Of a DNA stretch of 64,000 nucleotides, positions 57,851-64,000 are shown piece by piece. This DNA is from JBMOMT01 sp049324835 (GTDB lineage Bacteria > Chloroflexota > Anaerolineae > CAYNKW01). Position 1 is the first letter of the stretch; each line of letters opens with the position of its first letter. The notes under the pieces were generated by a model that made no database searches, was not told the DNA's origin, and worked only from the letters and a program-made list of their open reading frames with translations. The stretch is taken from contig JBMOMT010000022.1 of NCBI GenBank assembly GCA_049324835.1, positions 54,330-118,329 of the forward strand. The letters run 5' to 3'. Position numbers and translations under genes: made by a program.

Positions 57851-58564
57851 ATGGTAGAACACAAACTCGAGCGGGATGTGCGCGGCCTTCAGGATGAGTT
57901 GTTGATTTTGGGTGGCATGGCCGAAAAGGCGTTGCTGAGCGCACTGGAGGCGATGGAGAGCTGCGACCTGGAGGCGCTGCAGCAGTTGGTGGTGCATTGC
58001 AGAGGCATTGACAGAAAACGATCGGTCGTCGAGTTGGGTTGTCTGAGCCTGATCGCCGAACGGCGTCCGCGAAACGGGCATCTGAGAGCGTTGGTGGCGA
58101 TGATCGAGATCGCCAATGCGATGGCGGCCGTGGGTGATTGCGCCCAACGTCTCACCAGTAGCCGTTGTATCGTCTCAGGAGCAAGCCCTGGCCAGCACCT
58201 CGCCGGCGTGCAGCGCATGGCCACCACCGTGCTCGACATGTTGCATCGAGCTCTGAGGGCTCTTGCTGGCTGGGATGCCACCGAGGCCCAAACCGTGATG
58301 GCGGCCCGCCGAGAGTTGGATGCCTGGCATGCGCGCACCAGGCAGGAATTGTTCATCGAGCTGGAGGGGCGGCGCGATACCGCGGGACAGGTCACCTGCC
58401 TCTTGCGTGCGGCTCATAGCCTGAGCCGCAGCGCGGATCATATCATCGGCATGTGTGAATGGATCACCTACGCGGCCAGCGGAACGATCCAGGAGTTGCC
58501 GGCCGGGCATGCCCACCCGCTGCCGGCGAGCACGATTTTTCAGCCATCATCTGTAGCGCTTTAG
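57851..58564 (+). CDS. PhoU-family protein, divergent copy
   Basis: 237 aa. A two-repeat helical PhoU layout: VEHKLERDVRGLQDELLILGGMAEKALLSALEAMESCD then LVHCRGIDRKRS in repeat 1; VLDMLHRALRALAGWDATEAQTVMAAR in repeat 2. The metal-binding E/DxxxD pattern of the family is weaker than in the next gene (NAMAAVGDCAQRLTS in place of ELERMGDYAKGIA). The C-terminus has an extra Pro/His-rich tail. It may be a diverged partner of the downstream PhoU. Confidence 0.8.
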   Translation: MVEHKLERDVRGLQDELLILGGMAEKALLSALEAMESCDLEALQQLVVHCRGIDRKRSVVELGCLSLIAERRPRNGHLRALVAMIEIANAMAAVGDCAQRLTSSRCIVSGASPGQHLAGVQRMATTVLDMLHRALRALAGWDATEAQTVMAARRELDAWHARTRQELFIELEGRRDTAGQVTCLLRAAHSLSRSADHIIGMCEWITYAASGTIQELPAGHAHPLPASTIFQPSSVAL

Positions 58565-58574
58565 GAGTGAACGC

Positions 58575-59258
58575 ATGACACGCGAAACGTTTGATCAGGA
58601 ATTGTTACGTCTGCAAGATCAGGTCCTGGTATTGGGCAACATGGTCGAGAGTGCGTTGATCGAATCGGTGCAGCTTCTCAAAAAGCGCGACTTTGAAGGC
58701 TCGCGACGGTTGATCGCCAACGACCGGCGCATCAACGAGAGACGGTTCACCATTGAAGACGACGCTCTGGCGCTCATCGCCACCCAGCAGCCCATGGCCC
58801 GCGACTTGCGGGTGCTGGCTGCGATTTTGGAGATCATCACCGAGCTGGAGCGTATGGGCGACTATGCCAAAGGCATTGCCCGCATCAACCTGATGATCGG
58901 CGAGCAGCCACTGATCAAACCGCTCATCGATATCCCGGCCATGGCCGAAAAGGCGCGGGATATGCTGCACCGGGCTTTGGAGGCTTTTGTGGCGCGCGAC
59001 GTGGAGGCTGCCAGGGCGATCCCCAAAGACGATGATCTGGTGGACGATCTGTACAATCAGGTGTACCGCGAGCTGTTGACCATCATCTTTTCCAACCCCA
59101 CCCACATCGAGCAGGCCAATTATCTGCTGTGGGTGGCGCATAACCTGGAGCGCACCGCCGATCGGGTCATCAACCTGTGCGAGCGGGTGGTCTTTACCGT
59201 CACGGGTGAGATGGAAGAGTTTTCCACGCCCGAAGAGGACCTGGCAGGCATCAATTGA
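58575..59258 (+). CDS. phoU: Phosphate signalling protein PhoU
   Basis: 227 aa. Canonical: RETFDQELLRLQDQVLVLGNMVESALIESVQLL, LIANDRRINERRFTIEDDALALIATQQPMARDLR, ITELERMGDYAKGIARI and the second repeat AHNLERTADRVINLCERVVFTVTGEMEE. The metal-cluster motif ExxxD is intact in both repeats. It dampens PhoR when phosphate is plentiful. It starts 10 bp after the first copy and is the last gene of the pst transcript, followed by a terminator. Confidence 0.95.
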   Translation: MTRETFDQELLRLQDQVLVLGNMVESALIESVQLLKKRDFEGSRRLIANDRRINERRFTIEDDALALIATQQPMARDLRVLAAILEIITELERMGDYAKGIARINLMIGEQPLIKPLIDIPAMAEKARDMLHRALEAFVARDVEAARAIPKDDDLVDDLYNQVYRELLTIIFSNPTHIEQANYLLWVAHNLERTADRVINLCERVVFTVTGEMEEFSTPEEDLAGIN

Positions 59259-59314
59259 GTCTGTCCGGACTGTTTCCCCAGAGAGGTCGCGGATTCGAGA
59301 GTCAAGTCTGACAC

Positions 59315-59380
59315 ATGCCGGCGGAGTGAAAAAGCCACCCCAGATTTGTGGGGTGGCTTGTGTTTTGGCCGGCATTTTTT
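59315..59380 (+). terminator. Composite terminator after phoU
   Basis: The inner stem AAGCCACCCC (59332-59341) / GGGGTGGCTT (59350-59359) sits inside the outer stem ATGCCGGC (59315-59322) / GCCGGCAT (59368-59375), which runs into six T. The last T bases overlap the first weak repeat of the surE Pho box. Confidence 0.88.
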
Positions 59381-59431
59381 ACCAAACGTTAACCGGGGGT
59401 TAATCCGCTTTTAACAGCAATGGGGCATAAT
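59378..59431 (+). promoter_or_regulatory. Pho box 3 and promoter of surE
   Basis: TTTACC (59378, weak), TTAACC (59389), TTAATC (59400) and TTAACA (59411) lie in exact 11-bp phase. The -10 CATAAT (59426-59431) starts 9 bp after the last box, as at the other two Pho promoters. Confidence 0.82.
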
Positions 59432-59511
59432 AGATTCAAGTCCTGCGGTGTGGTATGGGAAAAAGGACTTTGCTTTTACGTGAGAACGGTTTACATCGAA
59501 AGGATACATTC

Positions 59512-60393
59512 ATGAAACAACCATTGATCCTGGTGACGAATGACGACGGCATCGACTCCAGGGGACTGTGGGCTGCCGCCGAGGCGTTATTGCCTCTGGG
59601 CAAAGTGATCGTCGTAGCGCCAGACCGGCAGTGGTCTGGCGGAGGACGTTCCATGCCGCCAACCGTGACAGGCCGCATCCGGCCGGCAACACGAGAGGTG
59701 AACGGCGTGCGTGTGGCAGCCTACGCCGTCGATGCCAGCCCGGCGTTGGCGGTGAACCACGGCCTGCTCGAGCTGACCCGCCGCCGTCCAGACCTGGTGG
59801 TGTCAGGTATCAACTTTGGCCTGAACCTGGGCATCGAAGTGACCATTTCTGGCACGGTGGGTGCGGCGCTGGAGGCCGGCGCGTTTGGCATTCCGGGCCT
59901 GGCTGTTTCGTTAGAGATGAACCCGGCCTATCACCTCAGCGGCGATGACGCCGCCGATTACGCGGCGGTCAAGGCTTGTACGCGCCTGTTTGCACAAAAA
60001 CTGCTGGACGGTCGCCTGCCCTACGACGTGGATGCGCTGAGTCTGAACGTGCCCGCCGACGCCACAGCCTCCACGCCGTGGCGCCTGACGCGGCTTTCCC
60101 GTCATCGTTTTCTCGTGCCCCAGGCCCCCAAGCGCGCCAACGGCCAGGGGCGTCCGGGTTATCGGCTGATGCCAGACCCTCGTCAGGCCGAGGTCGATTC
60201 GGATATCTGGGCCGTGTTGGTAGACCGGGTGGTGGCGGTGACGCCTCTCTCGCTGGATTTAACCTCGCGCGTCGATGCCGATGCACTATCGACCAGTCTC
60301 GGCGAGCAGTCGTCGCAGCAATTAGCGGTGGACGAGATGCTGGCCCTTTCGCTCGCGTTTCCGGCGGGTGCGCTGGCTCCAAAGCGGCGTTAG
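59512..60393 (+). CDS. surE: 5'-nucleotidase SurE
   Basis: 293 aa from the ATG at 59512 (the frame opens at 59455, but SurE proteins begin LILVTNDDGI). The metal-binding pair is in TNDDGIDSRGL, and VVAPDRQWSGGGRSMP supplies the Ser. VVSGINFGLNLGIEVTISGTVGAALEAGAFGIPGLAVS completes the site with the catalytic Asn region. It removes phosphate from nucleoside monophosphates, fitting its own Pho box: it would scavenge phosphate when starved. Confidence 0.93.
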   Translation: MKQPLILVTNDDGIDSRGLWAAAEALLPLGKVIVVAPDRQWSGGGRSMPPTVTGRIRPATREVNGVRVAAYAVDASPALAVNHGLLELTRRRPDLVVSGINFGLNLGIEVTISGTVGAALEAGAFGIPGLAVSLEMNPAYHLSGDDAADYAAVKACTRLFAQKLLDGRLPYDVDALSLNVPADATASTPWRLTRLSRHRFLVPQAPKRANGQGRPGYRLMPDPRQAEVDSDIWAVLVDRVVAVTPLSLDLTSRVDADALSTSLGEQSSQQLAVDEMLALSLAFPAGALAPKRR

Positions 60394-60412
60394 GTTTGGC
60401 AGGCAGGCACAA

Positions 60413-60961
60413 ATGAAACCCTTGACGAATTTTATCAACAATGAACTGGTCTGGCTACAGCCAGAGGTGAGTGAGCGGCGGTTCGAGTTACGTTCGGGGC
60501 CGGCGCTGCTGGCGACCCTACGCTTCGAGAGCGATTTCGGCTCGCTGGCGCTGGCCGAATCTACGGCCGGCCATTGGACTCTGGAACGGCAGGGTTTCCT
60601 CAATCCTCGGGTGGTCGTTCGACAAGTGGCTGCAACGGTCGATCTGGCCACGTTCCAGCCCGATTGGATGGGCTCGGAAGGGACTCTGTCGTTCGGCGAT
60701 GGGCGCACCTTTGGTTGGAAATCGGGAAATTTCTGGGGCAACCAGCGACTGCTCGTCGATGCCACGGGAGAAACATTGGTGACCTACCACACCACCCTCA
60801 ACAAGACCCGTCGGCTGCTGGACATCTTGAAAACCGAGGCCACGGTGATAGTGCATCCATCGGCGCGCACCGTCGCCGACCTGATGCTGCTGTTGGTGTG
60901 TGGTTGGTATCTCAAGGTTCTGCAAGAAGAAGAGGCTGTGGTCGTTTCCGCTGTTGTCTGA
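60413..60961 (+). CDS. Conserved-looking hypothetical protein
   Basis: 182 aa from the ATG at 60413; a weak ribosome site. Mostly predicted beta strands (FELRSGPALLATLRFESDFGSLALAES, HWTLERQGFLNPRVVVRQ, FGWKSGNFWGNQRLLVD, ETLVTYHTT) and one C-terminal hydrophobic helix (TVADLMLLLVCGWYLKVLQEE). The strand-rich layout with a buried C-terminal helix is reminiscent of the Tubby/LURP-one/scramblase fold, but no signature is firm. It follows surE by 19 bp and may be in the same Pho-controlled transcript. Confidence 0.6.
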   Translation: MKPLTNFINNELVWLQPEVSERRFELRSGPALLATLRFESDFGSLALAESTAGHWTLERQGFLNPRVVVRQVAATVDLATFQPDWMGSEGTLSFGDGRTFGWKSGNFWGNQRLLVDATGETLVTYHTTLNKTRRLLDILKTEATVIVHPSARTVADLMLLLVCGWYLKVLQEEEAVVVSAVV

Positions 60962-61060
60962 GCATAGAGGCCGACCGGGAGCATGTCAGCTTGAGGGCCG
61001 AGACCGCCAGGCCTGTGGTCAACACTCTCGCCGATCGTTTCTTGAGCGCGGGACAAATCA

Positions 61061-61093
61061 AAACCCGGACGGAGTCTATCCGCCGGGTTTTTT
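61061..61093 (+). terminator. Intrinsic terminator after the surE transcript
   Basis: AAACCCGG (61061-61068) plus CGGA (61070-61073) pair with TCCG (61079-61082) and CCGGGTTT (61083-61090), then TTT. It lies between convergent transcripts. Confidence 0.88.
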
Positions 61094-61111
61094 GTTACAG
61101 TTTCCAACCGG

Positions 61112-61771
61112 TCACTCGGGCCTATCGACTGGCACCGCACCTTCCAGGCCGGTCAGTACACCCAGGGGATGCATGGTCTCACTCTGGGGGCGCGTTCTGC
61201 GCTGCGCGGATGGCAGGCCTGGCCTTTCTGCCTCTGTTTCTCGCTCCGGCTCGATTCCTGCCGGCTCGGCTGGGGGTTCTGTCTCGCCTTTCGGTGCTCT
61301 GCTCCCCGCTGGCGCTTCGTGGCCCGCGTGCGGCGTCGCAGGCGCGGCGCCGCAATAGGGGCAGATGTTCCAGCGTAACCGCAACAGCTCACCGCAGCCG
61401 GGACAGACCTTTTTCAGCCGCGTGTGGCACGAGGGGCAGAACTGAAAGTTCTCCTGCACGGTCTGTTTACAGCCCGGACAAACCAGCCGCTCTTCGATGT
61501 CTTGTAACAGGGCTTCCTCTTCCAGCGAGCGTTCGTAGGCTTCGGCCAGCGTTTCGCGTGGGCGCAGGATCATATAGATGAACAGGCCCAACGGCCCAAA
61601 GATGCCCGCCATGACGGCTGCCAGCAGGTGCGAAAAAGGATCACGGGAGCGGGAACGGGCGTCGCGGAATGTCCAGATGATCAGGCTGACCCACAACGCC
61701 GCCAAAAAGGCGCCCAGAAAAGCCACGATCACCAGCAGCACCGCCCCCAGGTTGTTCAATATGCTTTGCAT
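61112..61771 (-). CDS. Membrane protein with double zinc ribbon
   Basis: 219 aa; AAGGAGA precedes the ATG. Two N-terminal helices (AVLLVIVAFLGAFLAALWVSLIIW, LLAAVMAGIFGPLGLFIYMIL) with a basic RDARSRSRDP loop between them. Two zinc ribbons follow: CPGCKQTV...FCPSC and CPGCGELL...ICPYC, and the tail is disordered and Glu/Pro-rich. The cytoplasmic ribbons suggest a membrane-tethered protein-binding role, as in other small zinc-ribbon membrane proteins. Function unknown. It is transcribed divergently away from the window's right-hand genes and lies 71 bp downstream of mnmG. Confidence 0.75.
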   Translation of the reverse strand: MQSILNNLGAVLLVIVAFLGAFLAALWVSLIIWTFRDARSRSRDPFSHLLAAVMAGIFGPLGLFIYMILRPRETLAEAYERSLEEEALLQDIEERLVCPGCKQTVQENFQFCPSCHTRLKKVCPGCGELLRLRWNICPYCGAAPATPHAGHEAPAGSRAPKGETEPPAEPAGIEPERETEAERPGLPSAQRRTRPQSETMHPLGVLTGLEGAVPVDRPE

Positions 61772-61842
61772 CGTCCAGATTCTCCTTCGTTTGGGATCGT
61801 GGGTTATTATACCCTTGCCGGGAGAGATTGCAAATTGGCCAA

Positions 61843-63774
61843 TCAGCGAGTCGGCGAACCGGCAAGGCGGCGCAAGTAGACCAGGAGCACCGAGATGTCG
61901 GCCGGGTTGACGCCATAGATGCGCGCCGCCTGTCCCACTGTGGCCGGGCGGACGCGGGCCAGCTTTTCACGGGCTTCGTTGCGTAACCCGCCGATGGCGT
62001 CGTAATCCAAAGCCGGTGAGATAGCCAGGTCTTCCAGTCGCCGCGCGCGCTCGACCTGGTGTTGTTGCCGGGTAATGTAACCGGCATAGTGGGCCTCGAT
62101 CCACACCTGCTCGGCCGCGTCGGGCGGCAGCGGGGATGGCGGCGGGCTGAGTGCGGCCACCAGATCGTAGCTGGCCTCCGGCCGTTGGAGCAGTTTGTAG
62201 GCATTGAGGCCGTCGTCGGCCGGCGGCAGGCCGGCCTTGGCCAGTTGGTCGTTGACCTCCACCGTGGGGCGCAGATAGGTAGCCTGGAGCCGTTCCAGTT
62301 CGGCGGCCACCGCCTGGCGTTTACGTTCGCCGGCCTGGTAGCGCGCGCGGGGCAGCAGGCCGATCTCGTAACCCAGCGGCGAGAGGCGCAGGTCGGCGTT
62401 GTCTTCGCGCAGCAGCAGGCGATACTCGGCCCGCGAGGTCATGATACGATACGGCTCGTCGATCTCTTTGGTGATCAGGTCGTCGATCAACACGCCGATG
62501 TAGGCCTGATCGCGGCGCAGCACTAGCGGCGGTTTGCCCTGCGCCTTGAGCGCGGCGTTGATGCCGGCCATCAGCCCCTGGGCAGCAGCCTCCTCGTAGC
62601 CGGAGGTGCCGTTGATCTGCCCGGCGTGGAACAACCCCTCGATCCGTTTGGTCTCCAGCCAGGCGGTGATCTGGTCGGCGGGTGCGCTGTCGTACTCGAT
62701 GGCATAACCGGGCCGCAGGATCTCGGCCTGGCGCAGCGCGGGGATGCTGTGCAGCATGGCCTGCTGCACGTCTTCCGGCAGGCCGGTGAAAAAACCCTGC
62801 ACGTACACCTCGCCGGTGGCCCAGCCCTCCGGCTCCAGGAAAATCTGGTGCGAGGCTTTGTCCGGAAAACGGACGATCTTTTCCTCGAACGAGGGGCAGT
62901 AACGCGGGCCGGTGGCCTGGATAGCGCCCGGCGCGATGGGTGAACGACCCAGGTTTTCCCGCACGATGCGGTGCGTTTCGGCGTTGGTGCGCACCAGGTA
63001 ACACGGTATCTGAGGCCGCCAGTCGAACTGCCGGGGGATGGGATACACCGAATTGATTGAGAATTGAGAATTGGGAATTGAGAATTGCTCTGAATTTGGC
63101 TCAAAGCTAAAGTACAGCGGTATCTCGCTGCCCGGTTGTGGCTCGGTGAGCGAATAGTCGATGGTGCGGGCGTCGATGCGCGGCGGGGTGTTGGTCTGCA
63201 GGCGGGCCAGCCGGAAGCCCAACTCACGCAGGCAGGCCGAAAGCCCCTGCGCCGGAAACTCGGCGGCGCGCCCGGCAGGCCACGCCTTTTCGCCGGAAAG
63301 GATGCGCCCACCGAGAAACGTGCCCGTGGTCAGCACCACCGTCCGTCCGGCGTAGAGCTGGCCGGTGTGGGTGATCACACCCTGCACGCGGTCGCCCTGG
63401 ACGGCCAGCCGCTCGACGTTGGCCTGCTTGAGGTGCAGGTTGGGTGTGGCCTCCAATGTCAGCTTCATGGCCAGCGAGTAGAGCCGTTTGTCGCACTGGG
63501 CGCGGCGCGATTGCACCGCCGGGCCTTTGCTGGGATTGAGCAGGCGGATCTGGATGAAATTGCGGTCTACGGCGCGGGCCATCTCGCCGCCCAGGGCGTC
63601 GATCTCGCGCACCAGGTGGCCTTTGCCTGGGCCGCCCACGGCCGGGTTGCAGCTCATCTGGGCGATGAGGTCCAGGTTCATGGTCAATAGGAGCGTCCGC
63701 GCACCCATCCGGGCGGCAGCCAGTGCCGCCTCACAGCCGGCGTGGCCCGCGCCAACGACGATCACGTCGTACAT
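61843..63774 (-). CDS. mnmG: tRNA uridine-34 carboxymethylaminomethyl synthesis enzyme MnmG
   Basis: 643 aa. The FAD site is VIVVGAGHAGCEAALAAARMG. CNPAVGGPGKGHLVREIDALGG and PSKGPAVQSRRAQCDK contain the catalytic Cys region. LTTGTFLGGRILSG, PGYAIEYD and GLFHAGQINGTSGYEEAAAQGL follow, and the C-terminal helical domain binds MnmE. Between FSFEPNSEQ and IPRQFDWRPQIPCYLVRTNAETH there is a short insert encoded by an AT-rich heptamer-like repeat (63051-63087) not expected in the family. With MnmE it modifies U34 of several tRNAs. Confidence 0.95.
   Translation of the reverse strand: MYDVIVVGAGHAGCEAALAAARMGARTLLLTMNLDLIAQMSCNPAVGGPGKGHLVREIDALGGEMARAVDRNFIQIRLLNPSKGPAVQSRRAQCDKRLYSLAMKLTLEATPNLHLKQANVERLAVQGDRVQGVITHTGQLYAGRTVVLTTGTFLGGRILSGEKAWPAGRAAEFPAQGLSACLRELGFRLARLQTNTPPRIDARTIDYSLTEPQPGSEIPLYFSFEPNSEQFSIPNSQFSINSVYPIPRQFDWRPQIPCYLVRTNAETHRIVRENLGRSPIAPGAIQATGPRYCPSFEEKIVRFPDKASHQIFLEPEGWATGEVYVQGFFTGLPEDVQQAMLHSIPALRQAEILRPGYAIEYDSAPADQITAWLETKRIEGLFHAGQINGTSGYEEAAAQGLMAGINAALKAQGKPPLVLRRDQAYIGVLIDDLITKEIDEPYRIMTSRAEYRLLLREDNADLRLSPLGYEIGLLPRARYQAGERKRQAVAAELERLQATYLRPTVEVNDQLAKAGLPPADDGLNAYKLLQRPEASYDLVAALSPPPSPLPPDAAEQVWIEAHYAGYITRQQHQVERARRLEDLAISPALDYDAIGGLRNEAREKLARVRPATVGQAARIYGVNPADISVLLVYLRRLAGSPTR
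63051..63087 (-). repeat. AT-rich tandem repeat inside mnmG
   Basis: The plus strand reads AATTGATTGAGAATTGAGA then ATTGGGAATTGAGAATTG: repeated (G)AATTGAG units in an otherwise GC-rich gene. It is in frame and encodes alternating Asn/Ser/Gln/Phe/Ile (NSQFSIPNSQFSI). Such AATTGAG-type microsatellites look inserted rather than ancestral. Confidence 0.85.
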
Positions 63775-63941
63775 GTTTTGCCTTTCCAGGGGAGGGTAGG
63801 ATTTCGAGATTCAGTACTCGACTTTTGCAGTGACATAACCTGACCCTGCAACACGTTAACAACGAGATACTCAAGGCAAGGGCTTTACTCGAATTGCCAA
63901 TAGTGGTAACATGAGTCTAAAACTGGATAGGAGGCAGAGCC

Positions 63942-64000
63942 ATGTTACCATTGGTTGAGTTTCCTGAAGTTGTCCAACACTATGCACCCTGGTTTGAGAC
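63942..64000 (+). CDS. Start of a transposase-like protein, cut by the window edge
   Basis: Only 19 full codons are visible: MLPLVEFPEVVQHYAPWFE. GGAGG lies 8 bp upstream. The FPxVVxHYAPWF pattern is reminiscent of the N-terminus of DDE transposases of the IS4/IS701 type. No terminal inverted repeat can be verified with one end. The 167 bp between mnmG and this start contain no gene; a weak TTGCCA (63894) could be a -35. Confidence 0.45.
   Translation, partial: MLPLVEFPEVVQHYAPWFE

Noticed and set aside
63051..63087. CRISPR-like repeat in mnmG
   Set aside because: Units are only about 7 bp, contiguous and inside a coding frame; there are no spacers or cas genes.

Overview
The window reads as a high-GC chromosomal segment of a member of the Chloroflexota, probably Anaerolineae or Caldilineae-like. 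This is inference from gene style: very large secreted beta-sandwich proteins ending in an FLPLV/FLPMI-type motif, LPxTG-like anchored proteins without a sortase in view, a Rex/MreB/F1-ATPase neighbourhood, a GlnRS and a PocR-type regulator. There is no rRNA, CRISPR array or prophage. The only mobile-element sign is a transposase-like start at the right edge.

Layout. 1-5.0 kb: the 3' part of a giant secreted protein plus two proline-rich LPxTG-like proteins. 5.0-8.7 kb (minus): a MacB-type ABC exporter (permease, ATPase, adaptor), divergent from rex. 9.6-16.3 kb (minus): mreB, an F1-only ATP synthase cluster (atpA-G-D-C) and an M42 peptidase, divergent from a tyrosine recombinase. 17.8-20 kb: infC (AUU start), rpmI, rplT and a TrmH-type methyltransferase. 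20.1-26.4 kb: rpmH, rnpA, yidD, a PQQ-propeller lipoprotein, yidC, khpB, a PfkB-like kinase, parA and parB. 26.5-30.8 kb: a Lon-like protease and glnS. 30.8-35.2 kb (minus): a 1472-aa secreted protein. 35.5-39.7 kb: a PocR-type regulator followed by a DsrE / TusA / DsrM-like / DsrK-like / Trp-rich small protein operon, which looks like a sulfur-relay-to-membrane redox module. 39.8-41.5 kb: a promoter-to-terminator small transcript, a DksA/TraR-type protein, an EamA transporter and tRNA-Leu(CAG). 41.6-46.6 kb (minus): an autoregulated tetR, LPTTG protein and MMPL transporter operon. 47.2-50.4 kb: an RNA-modification cluster with an m7G1405-type 16S rRNA methyltransferase on a leaderless promoter, a divergent RsmI-like Cm1402 methyltransferase, an fRMsr-like GAF protein and an atypical TGT. 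50.4-60.4 kb: a Pho regulon (phoB-phoR, a putative Pho-controlled small RNA, pstSCAB, arsC-like, two phoU, surE). 60.4-64 kb: a conserved hypothetical, a zinc-ribbon membrane protein, mnmG and the transposase-like edge.

The most interesting signals are these. (i) The adjacent 16S rRNA methyltransferase genes are predicted to target G1405 and C1402, both in the aminoglycoside-binding decoding site. (ii) Three promoters carry 3-6 TTAACA-like boxes in exact 11-bp phase, each ending 9 bp before a -10 box. One of them drives only a ~100-nt transcript with a CU-rich anti-Shine-Dalgarno loop and an intrinsic terminator. (iii) There is a PocR-linked sulfur-relay operon. (iv) A second orphan transcript starts from a perfect consensus promoter. 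(v) A palindromic repeat family occurs in three copies. All functional calls come from reading motifs; no database search was run.
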